This document shows positions 31,941-43,900 of a stretch of DNA of 64,000 nt, piece by piece. The position numbers and the translations under genes are program-made. The stretch lies in the NCBI GenBank assembly GCA_905178155.1, contig CAJINV010000004.1, positions 6,569,923-6,633,922 on the forward strand, in the 5' to 3' direction. This DNA comes from Amoebophrya sp. A120. Its lineage: Eukaryota > Sar > Dinophyceae > Syndiniales > Amoebophryaceae. Every line of letters starts with the position of its first letter. Positions within the stretch are counted from its first letter, which is position 1. The notes beneath the pieces were generated by a model, which made no database searches, was not told the DNA's origin, and worked only from the letters and a program-made list of their open reading frames with translations.

Positions 31941-34900
31941 ATGGCTCGTATTTTGCACTTCAAGAGGTGCACAGTGAGCCGGTGCACGGTGGGGCCGTCC
32001 TTTCGGCAGCGCTTCCATGCGCGTTTAGCCGAGCGGATTGCCGAATTGGAGAAGCAAGAGGCGGAAAAAGAGAACAAGGACGGTTCTTTATCTCCCGGCA
32101 GCGGTGCAAAAAAGCCCATCGCAAGTAAAGGCAAAAGCAAGGGCGGCAAGCTTGCGCAGGCAATACTCTCGCCGAAAAGTAGCGGCGCAGCAGCCGGGGC
32201 GGGTAAGAAGAGAGGAGAGTCGTCGCCGAAATCAGCGTCGGGAAACAAGAAGGATAAACATAAGTCGCCCAAAGCTTCAACAAGCCCAAAAACCGGGAGC
32301 AAGAAAACTTCTACCCCACCGAAAGAACAGGAGAAAGCGAAGGCAGAAATCGTTGAGAAAAAAGTAGAAGCTAAGCCGGATGACCCAGCTAAAACAGTAC
32401 TAGAGCCTACTACGAACAACAAATTTGAGGCCAAGCCGCGTGGAGGTGAGCAACAGGTTGTTCCGAAGGAGCGCGCAACCGCGCCAGCCAGCTTTGCGCC
32501 GAGAGGCAGGGGGGACGATGAGAAGAAGGGGTTGGAGCTGAAGAAAGAGAAGGAAGTTGTTTCAGCGAAACCCAAGGAGGAGGAGCAGTCGCAAAAAGCC
32601 GAAGACGCACGGAAAGACGCTGAGCAGCGACGGGAGGACTTGAGCAATGTGTTGAATAAGTACGGGGACGGTGGGTCAGCGAAAACAAGTACAACATATC
32701 AAATGCAAAAATGTCTGGGTCTGGGAGATTGCGAGATTGGCATGACTCTGAACTCTGTGTTCCATGGCCGCGAAGAGCTCCTCCTTCCTTTCATGCAAAA
32801 ACGTAGTTTCTCATGCGGAGTACGCAACTCAGAGCCATGGAAAAAACTTGTCATGCTTGGCAGCGCATTATAGTGAGTTCACCATTCCATTTCTTGCATC
32901 ACAAGTTTCCAGACCCAGATATTTTTGCATTTGATACAACAACCCCTGCTACTACCAGCACCGCGCCGCCCACAACCGACGCGGCGGACTCCAAGGTCGC
33001 AACCGAGCTCCGCGCCAAGGCGGCAGAGGATCCTCCTGCGGGAACCGCGACAGGTACTAGAGAGAGCGCAGCAGAGAAAGAAGGGGGAAGAACAAGTACC
33101 GCTGGTGCAAAAGCACCAACAGCAGCTGCTGGTGTTTCAGAAAACAACAAATCCACCACTGCTGCTGCGCCGAAGTTCGCAGCCGCTCCGAGGACAAGTG
33201 GCGCAGCAGCGGCTAAGGAAGAAAGGAAGTCTGGTCAACAAGAAGCTGTTGTTTCTGTTCCCACTACAGAACAGCAAGTAGAATCGAAAAAGGAGGACCA
33301 AACACCAGCTGCACCAAAGCCCGAACCTCCGAAAAAGCCCACAGGGTCGCTCGTTGCGGCACTCGGCGCAAACAAAGCAGGGACATCAACTCCCGTTGCG
33401 AAGGCGGTTGCTGTTGTACCTGGTGGAAGCGAGGCGGCATCCTCGGCTGGTGTAGTTGTACCGGTCGCGAAAGCCGTTGTTCCGGCTAAAGCCGTCGCGG
33501 TAGCCACCGAATTAGCATCTTCAAAGCCGGTCGTCGGTCCCGCCGCGAAGCAGCAGGCCAAAGCAGTCGTCGGAGTTGGGGCGAACAAGATGGGGAACTG
33601 CGCCACCTCCACGGGCAACAAGGCCTCCACAAACCTGGAGCCGAAGGGAGTCGTGCCCGCGTATGAACTGCAAATATGTCTGGTTCTGGAAGAGTCGGGG
33701 CTTGTCATGCACATTTTGCATGACCCATCAGGTCTGCGATGCTGGTGTTAGCATCACAGATTTTTTGAGAGCTTCTTGATGCTAATTACGCATGGCAAAT
33801 GCCCTCTCCGCGTGCCAAGAACTGACTCCTCTTTACTGCTCATGCAACACAGACATTTTTAGAATCCGCAGACAGCATTACAAGTTCCACTTTGTCAGAC
33901 CCAGACACTTTTGCATTTGATACCGCGGCGGCGGAGGCGAAAAAGGGGGAAGCGGTGGCCGCTCCGAAAAAACAGTTCTCCTGGGAGAAGAAACAGACGA
34001 TCAACAAAAAGGACTACATGCTCATGGACAGAAAGAATGAGGTATTTCTGATAATTTGCATCTGGGCATAGAAGATTTCAGAACCAAGATAATTTGGTGC
34101 GCTCGATGAATCCTATCAATTGGGTCCAACGCATGATAATTGCTGAGACCTTGAAAAGACACAACTCTTAACCACAGGTAATCGTCAAAGAGGGCTTACA
34201 GCTGCAGCAATTTCTCGTTGACGGTTGCGAAAACTGCGACATTTTTGTCCTCGACCCCATGGCCACAGTGTCTGTCGATTACAGCAAAAATTGCAGGATC
34301 TTCATGGCGCCGGTATTTTGTTGTTGTTTGTCATGCGGAAAAAGCATAGCCAGTGTAAAAAATGTAGTACAAAAAACAGCTACAGTGCAGTTCCAGATCG
34401 AATTCTTGACTCACATTTTGTTTTCGGTCCGACTTTGGTGTGAATTTTGTCCATAACATTTTTGCAGATCGAGTCCTCGATTTTCGTTCGCAACTGCGAG
34501 AACTGCCAGTTCGTGCTTATCAGATGCAAATATGTCTGGGTCTGAGAGATTCCGAAATTTGTCATGCAGTTTTTTCAAGCTCCCCCACGTCTAGAATGCA
34601 GGGCCTAGCATCACAGGTTCTGCAGCCCCTTGGTGATGCGTGGTCAGCATGGCCAGAAGTGGGCACCTTATTCACGTTGAGTACGCATCACAGATCTTTG
34701 TAGGATCCGAAACACGCATCACAAGTTTGGATCCTTCCAGACCCAGACATATTTGCAGTTGATAGTGCTGTGCGTGCAGCAATTCCGGAGCCGGGAGTGC
34801 ACCGACTGCAAGATCGCGCTGTTCTCGCAAACCGACCCAATCATTGAGTACAGCAACAAAATGGAATTTTCCTGCTGGCCGATCTCCTACTTCAGCCTCA

Positions 34901-36812
34901 AGTCGCACCTGGACGTCTGCAAAATTAACCCGTACAGCAACAAGTGGAACAAAATTTTTGACTTCAACAAGAAGGACGACGGCAGTCTGAACTACAGTCT
35001 CTCCGCTGCCTACAACGCCAGCCGGGAAAAACTCGCCGAATTGATCGACTTTGCAAAGTGTACCAACACCGAGTTTCGGGACGAAATTTTTCAGTTTTTG
35101 GAAAACCCCAACACGTTCGCCGCAATACCGGTCACCCTGGGGAAAGATACAGTACTACTAGAGTGCAGATTCTTTGAAGGAAGTGAAAAACGTTTGTTCA
35201 TGTTGACGGATGGTTTCACTTTCATCCGTGTTCGCGTTGCTGGTTAATCTCCGCATGTGACAAATTCAAATTTGAGTTTGAATTTTGCAAATTTTTCTTC
35301 GACGTCTCACAACATCAGGGCTCCAAGTTCGACACCAAACCCGAGAACCGCGTCTTCGTGTTATTCCTCGACACCGCGTATCAAATGCAAAAATGTCTGG
35401 GTCTGGAAGAGTGCGCGATTGGTCATGCAGCTTTTCCATGACCCACGAGGTCTGGAATGTAGGACCTAGCATGACAGATTCTGCGCGATCTCTCTCATGC
35501 CTATCCTGCATGAGAAACTCCCTCCCGACTTGGTCAAAACTGGGCGACTTTTGGTAATCATGCAACGCAGATTTTTCCATGCTTCGGATTTAGCATGACA
35601 AGTTGCTTTGTTCCAGACCCAGACATTTTTACATTTGACACCGCGAAGCTGGAGCTCTTCCTCCAGGCGTTTCACGACATATCCTGTGCAAAAGTATCGT
35701 AGTCGTACTAATTGCAAATATGCATGACAAATCTCCTTCCTAAGGTAAAACGGCATTACAAATTCCTTTTTTCTTCTTGCCAAAATTTGTGATGCAATTT
35801 ATACTAGTGCGATACTCTTGCAATGCATACGACAAAAACTCCGGCAATTACGAGGTGCTGCAGACCCGGGTGCTAGGTCTGGACGAATCAAAAGCGAAGC
35901 AGCTGCAGGTGTTGGACGTAAAAGCGCTGGACTTCGGCCGCGGGGAGGTGCCCTGCATCGGGTTGGACCTCTGTGGGGAAGGGATCAACGCGAAGGTATT
36001 TAATATTCCTGTTTGGGTTCTTCACACTTCTCAGGAGTGCATCGATGAGTAAGGTTATGCAGTTGTTCACTCGAGTATTTTGCTACCGCATGACGGCCCG
36101 CTAATTGTTCGTATCATTACCAAGGTCTCCGATTTCGAGGAGGAGCTAAAGGGGTCCTTTGTCATCCCGCGCGAGCGGCTTACCGCTTTCGCGGAGTTGT
36201 TCTTTGTGACACTGTATCCACTGCAAATATCCCTGGATGTTGTCTGGAAAGAATGGGATCATTTGTGCAGGACAGGCGTGAGCAAGTCTTTGCGGGAGCT
36301 GTGATGCTAGAGCATGCATCACAGGCATCGTGGCTCCCGTACAATTGTGCATGACAAGGGATTGTGCATGACAGTTCGCCTTGTTGCGGCTGCTCGCCAT
36401 GAAAACAACTACATTACATCTCGCCTCACTTTTTTAAGATGGGTTTTTTCGTACTTCGGACTGTGCCATAGTAGATGACTTTACCGCTTTTTTACTGTTC
36501 TTTTATCCCTCAGCGCTGGTGGGTCTGCCGGCAAAGTTATCCCTACTCAGATGGCTACAAAGCTCATCCCGCAGCCGTCCCAGGAGCTCTTGTGGCTGTC
36601 TCTCGGTAGTGATCGCTTTGCCCGTGCTTATTCCACTCAGAGTTTGCTGGGTAGGTGGCTACCGTTTTAAGTTTATAAACGAATGGGACGCCCTGCCCTT
36701 AGCCTTCCAACATGACAAGCTCCCCGCCCATCTTCCAGACATCTAAGTAGGGATATTTGCATTTGATACGCTGAAGGACGACGAGGGAATGGCGCACGGA
36801 ATCGGAAAGTGA
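31941..36812 (+). CDS. RP2/XRP2 homologue (ARL3 GAP-like) with N-terminal extension
   Basis: Eleven exons (31941-32696, 32942-33661, 33928-34041, 34178-34312, 34468-34517, 34770-35130, 35319-35378, 35646-35679, 35835-35995, 36125-36214, 36774-36812) encode 839 residues. The first ~550 are Lys/Ala/Thr/Pro-rich. The RP2 part follows: QFSWEKK, KKDYML, then the TBCC beta-helix with repeated Cys motifs (DGCENCDIFVLD, RNCENCQFVL, RECTDC), the QQFR motif whose Arg is the catalytic finger in RP2, and a C-terminal region matching the nucleoside-diphosphate-kinase-like half. RP2 stimulates GTP hydrolysis by ARL3 and helps deliver lipidated proteins to cilia. An internal ATG at 33590 (MGNCATS) would give a 371-residue protein of normal RP2 size with an acylation-type start. 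Six introns are introners. Confidence 0.9.
32697..32936. mobile_element. Introner element, family A, 240 bp, perfect TSD CAACA
   Basis: TATCAAATGCAAAAATGTC at the left and GCATTTGATA at the right. It lies in the low-complexity N-terminal region of the RP2 gene. Excision keeps a Thr-rich frame. Confidence 0.92.
33662..33922 (-). mobile_element. Introner element, family A2, 261 bp, perfect TSD CCGCG
   Basis: The left end is TATGAACTGC, with a core TCTGGTTCTGG; the interior is in the reverse A2 orientation. It joins Val-Pro-Ala to Ala-Ala-Glu, 24 codons after the MGNC start. Confidence 0.92.
34518..34764. mobile_element. Introner element, family A3, 247 bp, perfect TSD GTGCT
   Basis: The interior nearly matches the DOP1 copy at 5701. 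It lies inside the TBCC domain, three codons before the QQFR motif; splicing gives Phe-Val-Leu-Cys-Val-Gln-Gln-Phe-Arg. Confidence 0.94.
35379..35640. mobile_element. Introner element, family A1, 262 bp, perfect TSD CCGCG
   Basis: The right end is GACA instead of GATA. The interior is close to the 17979 and 58609 copies. It joins Asp-Thr-Ala to Lys-Leu-Glu. Confidence 0.93.
35680..35829 (+). mobile_element. Introner element, family B, 150 bp, perfect TSD CGACA
   Basis: It runs from TATCCTGTGCAAAAGTATCG to TCTTGCAATGCATA. Only 39 bp separate it from the previous element, leaving a very short exon (35646-35679). Confidence 0.93.
36215..36768. mobile_element. Introner element, 554 bp, TSD CACTG/CGCTG
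   Basis: Left TATCCACTGCAAATATCCC pairs with right GGGATATTTGCATTTGATA. The TCTGGGTC core is decayed. It is twice the usual length; the middle (about 36380-36710) has no introner words. Excision joins Val-Thr-Leu to Lys-Asp-Asp and the final stop. Confidence 0.85.
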
Positions 36813-37961
36813 GTGGTGGCGCCAGAGCCCGCTCATCTGCAGTTTGCAGCTATTCGGCCTGAGCTTGGGTCGCTGTCGAGAAGATTTTTTGTGGTACAAA
36901 GCACTGGTGGCGAATCGTCGGCGGGTGGGGGACGTGCCCACTTGCCGTTTGTGCTACTGTTGCGAACCTGGTGACTATTATATTCGTCGCAGAAATAAAC
37001 TGCTAAGCATCGCATTCTATTGGCTTCTCATAAGTACATGAAAAGAAGAGCATAGAGGAAGAGAAAGTCCGACCAAAATAGTACACCAGTTGTCACGCGC
37101 CTAGTCACCTCTCCACGCCGTGGATGTTCGAAAATAAAGGAAGCATTTCGGTCTTCAGCAGTGTTGAGTCGGTTTTCTGTTACTTCTTTCGCTGCTGTGT
37201 TAAGGTCAACAACAAGAACGTCTCCCATTTTCATCGGTTTATTTTGTGCTTCGTACAACACCTAATGCCATCTTCGTGCTGCAGCTCGTCCAAAAGAAAT
37301 TTCAAAAGAATCGGTACACGTAAACTCGAACACAAAAAAACGTTCCATCGGGCATTGAATGCGTGTACTTCTAAGAGCAACAAACTCGTGCAGTAAAAGG
37401 GGTCGGTCTCTGACTCTTGATGGTCAACAGCCTTTGATTTTTCCGTGCAAAAGTGGTATTCAAATCGTGCAGATGAAAAAGCAAACCGGTCGCCGTTTTT
37501 CGTGTCGGTAATACTAGGATGAATCTTATCTCAATGCAAAACATTACTGTTACAGGGCCCCATTTTGAATAAAACCTATCACTAATATTTCATTCCTTTG
37601 ATGAGTAGCGGCATGATGATCACATCATCTTCAGTGTCTTTTACCAAGGGTCGTCGGCGGAATTGTCCGTTCTTCGCATCCTGTCAATAAGAAAAATCAA
37701 AATCCTAATCCCACTATGCGTGAAATAACCGGGTGGGGGTGTCGACGGTGCCGTGTCTGGGATTTCTAGGGCGCGGGGGCTGCATTTGTACCACTCAAAG
37801 CAGTGCCGGTCGTGATTTCTTACCAACACGCACGTCGACAGGGGAGGGTGACTTACTTACTGCTATTTTCGAGCTGAAACTACAATTTTTGGAATTGCAC
37901 TAAGAAGAGCTGCCTCCCTAGGCGCAATTGTACTTAGTTTATTGAGTGCACCACGCGCAAG
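36813..37961. other. Intergenic, nothing recognised
   Basis: About 1.15 kb. A 90-residue frame at 37124-37396 has no domain or coding character. No RNA gene recognised. Confidence 0.6.
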
Positions 37962-40900
37962 ATGGCGGAAGTTTTGCTAAAATTGGTGGAGGAGGGGCGA
38001 TCCGACTACGAGATCTGTCAGGGTGACTACGTGAAAAACCTGAAGCCCGGCGACCGCAACGTGGTGATAAAAACGTCGGGGGCGCGGCAGTTGACCGCGC
38101 TGTCGTTCGCGGCCTCGCTGAATTTGAACAAACTTTTGTCGCAGCTGCTCGACGCCGGGTGCGATCCCAACATCGGGAACCCGTCGGCCTTGCACTATGC
38201 GGCCTCCTCAGGGAACATAAACACGGTCCGACAGCTCATAAAACACGGAGCGGACGTCAATATAAGAGACGCGTATTTATTGATACATTTATTGTTGAAT
38301 TTTGGTTGCTGTTGCTCGCTCTTCGTTCACTAAAAATAACGATTTGTGTGATTCGATTGATCTCAGATGTAACTACAGACCCGGATCTTCGCGCTCGGGT
38401 CGTGCCTAGGTGCTGGCACAAATAACGCAATTTTGGACGACTCTCGTGGCCTATGCCATGGTTCGTTATTTCTATGAATGGAAAGTAGACAAAATCAAAA
38501 ACAGGTACGACCAAACACCCCTGTTTTTCGCCCGAAATGCAGAGACGGTTCACTACCTGCTTGACCACGCCGCAAACACGGATTTAAGGAACACGGCCGA
38601 CCAAACACCACTACACACACTCGCCTTCAACGGCTGCAGCGAGAGCTTAACGTAATTATACCAAAGCAGACCTTTCTTGAATTGTGATTGTCGCATGTTT
38701 TGTAGTTGCGCTTCCCGGTGGTAAGTACATTGATTTGTCTTTAAGTGAATCTTTTTCGTGTCGTCTATTTGTTCAAAATCCACTTCACCACACCAAAACA
38801 GGTATCTGATGAAGGTCCTCCCGAAGGAAATGCTGGACTGGCCCGACCGGGCGGGAAGGACCTGTCTGCACCACGCAGAGTACCACTTCATTCAGGTTGG
38901 GGACCCGCATTGCGTGGCGTTGCTTCTCACCAACGGGGCCAATCACCTCTGCAAGACAAATAAGGGCATTGTCATCCAAACAGAAACCATGAACGCGGCG
39001 ATTACACACGCAAAGGTATTATAAGGGTTTTTCTTTCTTCGCGGTAGTAGATCTCAATGAGAAACAAGTTGTAGCCTATCCTGGTGTTTATCTTCATCGT
39101 TGCTTTTTAGCAGGATCAAAGAGCCCCCTCTGCGAGATTGGCTTTTCGCATGGCAAATAATACTTTTTAATCATCGATGACAAAACAGCACCTCTCTGGC
39201 GCCGTGATGAGTGACGTGAACATTGAAGAAATGGAGCAGAACATCGCGGAAAACGCTGTTGCGGCGAAACTCCAGGCCGCCGCCCGCGGAAAAATGGCCA
39301 GGAAAAAAGTCGACGAGAAGAAGCAGCAAATGAAGTATAAGATGATATTTCTTGATTGTTCTTTTGCAAAGAACAGCACTTCACTCATGCATGGAAAAAT
39401 GCAAGTTTTTGCCTCTGGGCACCACATGCATGATCATACATGCTCCAGCAGGGTCTTGCTCGCGAAATATATACTCCAAAGAAAAACTCCAAATTCCCAT
39501 CATCTATGAAAATCAGGCAAGAAGAGGAAGCTGCGGCCACCCGGGTGCAGAATCTGTATCGCGGGAAGATGGCTCGGAAGCAGGTCGGTGCGAAACGGCA
39601 CCAGAAGGCGCGCAAGGAGCAGGAAAAGGAGCTGCAGGAGGTGTTAGGCGCCGAAGTCACCATCGACGAGGCGGAGAAGGCCGCGCAGAAGATGCAGGCT
39701 GGGTTTCGGGGCCGCAAAGCCCGAGATCGAGTGGACGACCTGAAGGTGGAAAACCGCTACAGCAAGCCGTTCGTGATGTCGACCACCAGTTTCCGCCCGC
39801 CCGACGACCGCCCCCAGAAATTCACCGTCACCATCAAAAAAGAATCCACCGACGACACGCTAGGCCTTGTTTTCTTGAACGGCGAAAGCCACTTCCAGCA
39901 CAACTTCCCCTCCGTCCCCGCGGAATACGCGCCGAAGGTACTTCATTTTTACTTGCTTCCTTGTCGTCTACTGGTTTCTCTTTTTACAAAATTCGCCGAT
40001 TATGCGAAGTAGATGATAGGACGTTCTTCTTCTTGTGACTTCCTGCTTCTAGCTACGCGTGCTCGTCGCGGCTACACAAATCCTTGTTTTCAACTGTATC
40101 AGCGAAGCGCCGCTGACTAAGTGTTTTTTTGAATAGCATTTTCCAGCCACTGACTGACTATCATATCCAAACAGTGTCTCGTCGTTACCCGCATCGGGCT
40201 TGGCGCCGTCGTGGAGCATAACCGTACCATGGCCGAGGCGAGCAATGATTTGAACCACCAGATCCGGGTCTATGACCGGATATTGGCGGTCAACAAGGAG
40301 CAAGACGTCGCGAAAATGATCGCCGCGATGCACAATTCGCAGACCCTGGAGTTCGAGCTCTCCATTGAGCGGTACCCAACGACCTTCCGGGTCAGTCTCG
40401 ACCGGTCCGCGGGGAAGAAAATCGGGTTGTCTTTCGACCGCAAATACAGCAAAACCCACCTGCGCGTCCTCCACGTCAAGGGCGGGTCCGGCGGGGAGGC
40501 CGAGGCCGGCGGGGACGGCGGCGAGGCCGGGGGCGAACCCGTGGAGAAGGAAAGTCGGGAGACCTTACGGATTGCAAAAAAGTCTGGGTCTGCAAAGAGT
40601 GGAGCTTGTGATGCTGTCTTTGGATTCTAAGACAATCTGTACTGCATGACCAGCAAGACGAGGAGTCCAGTTTGTGCTGCGCGGAGAGTGTAATATTTCT
40701 CATGCGATAGAGGCATCGCAAAGCCCTCGACAAACCTGTGATGCTAGAGCATGCATCACAGACATCATGGGCCATTCAAAATATGCATGGCAAGCCTGGC
40801 AATCTTTCCGACCCAGACACTTTTGTATTCCATAGAAGTACGCGAAGAACAACTACGAACCAACGACGGTCGTAATGGCGCACAACGTGAACGCCGCGAA

Positions 40901-43900
40901 GGCGGGGAAACACTGGCAGTGCCTGCAACGAAACCAAATTATCTCGGAGGTGAACGGAGAAACAAATGACGCGACTTCCCTCGGGGAAGTAATGCGCGAC
41001 GCGAAAACTCACCCGGTGCTGCACATGACCGTGCACCGGGGCAGCACGCAAGCAAGAAGAGATCTCGCGGAAATGCTCTTTTCCCCCGCACATGATTTGT
41101 ACCTGCGACCCTCGAAGCTGCGCAACTTCACCGGGGTGACCAGGAGAAAACCGAAGACGCAGGCGGAAAAGAAGGCGGCGGATAAATTGTACACGCAAAA
41201 CATGTCAAGACAAGTGACGCAAAACAAGGAAACGGGGGAGAATTACGTGTCCGCACTGTCGGTTGTGTCCCCGAAACAGAAGAAAGCCCGGGAACAGATG
41301 CTGGAAAAGGCGGTGGCGGTCGAGGCGTTCATGAAAATGCAGCAATACTGGGAAAAGGCGGTCATTCTGTCGATAAATTTGAAAAAAACCGAAACGGTCA
41401 CGAAATTCGGGATCTCGTTTTTCGACGGCGGTCAGGCCTTCACAGAAGCCAACAGGGGACTCGCGGTCGACGCACCGGCGCACCTGGTATGAGTTTTCTT
41501 GCTGATGAAGGTTTATTTGTCCGGACTTGCATACAAAAGAAATGATTCGGAGTTCCGCACCATTCTGAGCCTCAGCAGCGGAAGATACAAGCAGAGCAGC
41601 AGGAGTCTCTATTCAATCGTGTATTTTTTGCAAAGAAGAAGACCATGAGTTTGAGTTCTGCATGCAGTATGTGAAAATTTGCGCAACAAGTATATCAAAA
41701 TCGAACTCCCCCACGAAAAATCCAGGTGGTCAAATCCGTCGTTTGGGGCGGACTCTTGCACAATTACAACGAGGCGCAAACGGACGCCAACAAGAAGGTG
41801 ATCGTGGGGGATCGCATCGTTGCTGTCAACGGCGTCATATGCACTGCAAAAATGTCTGGGTCTGGAAGGATCCGAACTTGTGATGCTAACTTTGGACTCT
41901 AAAAAAAATCTGTATTGCATGACCAGCAAGAGGAGCCCAGTTTGTGCTACGCGGGGAGGGCATTTGTCATGCGGGATAGGCATCAGGAAGGCCTCTAAAG
42001 ATATGTGATGCTAGATCATGCATTGCAGACATCGCGACTCATGCAAAATATGCATGACAAACCCGGCAACCTTCCAGACTCAGACACTTTTGCATTTGAT
42101 ACGTCAAGGACGACGTGGAAGCTATGAAAGAGGAGCTCCGCACGGGGGACGACATCATGGTGCAGGTTATCATTTGTAAAAACGTCCCCACGACCCCATA
42201 GTTGTCATGCAAGTCTGCATGCTCAAAATGTTCCTCATGCGGAGCCCCATGACAAGCATTCTCTAGTCGTGTTTGGGAATTTGTAATGCTCTAAGCAGCA
42301 TAATAGGATAGACCTGTGATGCTGCTGAACGAGCGAAACAGGACTATGCTACGAGGTCAAACGTGTCATGCGCAACACCCAAAGCTGACAGATTTGTCTA
42401 GCAAAGATTTGCATCTTGACTCTGGGGTGGCGACGTTTTTGCACAGGATACAGGTGCAGAAATTTTCGCGCTACTTCAGCTTCTACACGAAGAAGGTGTC
42501 CGGCGACATCGGGCTGTATGAAAGCCTCAGAATGGAAATCCTCAAAGTGGAAATAATTTGTGATGCATGAAATGCGACGCAAGAAAGACTGCATTGCAGA
42601 GGACGCAATGGAGGCCGACTATTCTCCTCTTACGGGTAGATAATTGAGCTGCTGACTGGCACGAGAGAAGGGCACCCCTTTGCCCAACTAGCATGACAGA
42701 CACGTTTTGAGTGCTCGGGAAATTTGTCATGCGACGACTAGAAATGGCGCCTCAACTGGAGTCGTTTTTTTGCATTACAAGTCATTTCCACTTTGCAGAT
42801 TTTCAACCTGTGGCTTTCATAGACTGGGGCTGCAGATGCAGGAGCACTCGGGGCTGCGTTCGGAATTGAAAATCGGCAAGGTCTACGGCGTCACGCAGGT
42901 GATCAACAAACGTATCAAATGTAAAAATGTCTGGGCCTGGAAACTTGTAATGCTGCGTTGGCCCTCCTAGGTTTTTCTAGCCGTTGCTGGCTACGTCCCT
43001 ACACTTTCCAATTGAGGTCTGAGTAGGGACGATTTTCTCTTTTTTCGCGCTGCCAAGCGGCGTGGCACGGCGATAGAACAAGTTTTCACGCAGTGGTGAG
43101 CATGCACCCACGGTGCGCTGCGTGTGGACCGAAACTTGTTTTATGTGAGCACCCACGAAGACCTCCAGGCCTTTTATTTACCGCAGGTCCGGTAAGCCTG
43201 TTCTCGGTCCTCGCGGGACCCCGTGTGGCTGTAGTCGTCCCGTTGCCGCTGGCTTTCTTAGTTAGTCGTATCGTTCGAGCCGTACCGTGATTTCGTAACA
43301 ACGTCTCGTTCTAAGCTCTTCCTTACGTTTCCTTTATTTTTGTTGGCGCGCCCTGCTTTTCTGCATGCGCCATCAGAAGTGCATTGAATCGCGGCGGGAT
43401 AATTACGAATTTTTTATTGGTTTTAAGTAAGGCCTGATGCCGGTAGGGACGAACAGCCCGTAGACTTCCGATGTAATGCTGCGTTGGGAATAGTGAATGC
43501 TCTGTAATTCACAGCCAAGCATGAGAAATAGCTGCGCTTCTTTGTGTTGCGTTTTCCGCAGAAGAAACTGCGTTTTTGCATGACAGGCAAAAGGGTCTCT
43601 TCTTGGACACGCATCGCAAGCTTTTTGGTCATGCCAGACAAGCATGACAAGTCTCGCAAGCTTCCAGACCCAGACATTTTTGCATTTGATAAAACGCCTC
43701 GTCCAGCAAATGGGGAGGTATGATTTGGTTTTGGAGCCCTACATGCGCCTTATCGGCGTCAACGGACGGGTTGACTGTGACGCAACGGAACTGCGGCAGG
43801 AAATCGCGGACGCAAAGGAGGGAAGCTGGCTCAAGTTGCAAGTCAGGAGGGCAGCGGTATAGATTTTTAAGGGGATTTGTTGGAGGTCGTTTTTAGATTT

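Noticed and set aside
42547-42798. GT-AG intron reading GTGGAA...TTTGCAG in the PDZ gene
   Set aside because: It leaves the frame wrong by one base and no PDZ motif; the larger 42517-42821 element restores frame, duplication and the GLGL loop.
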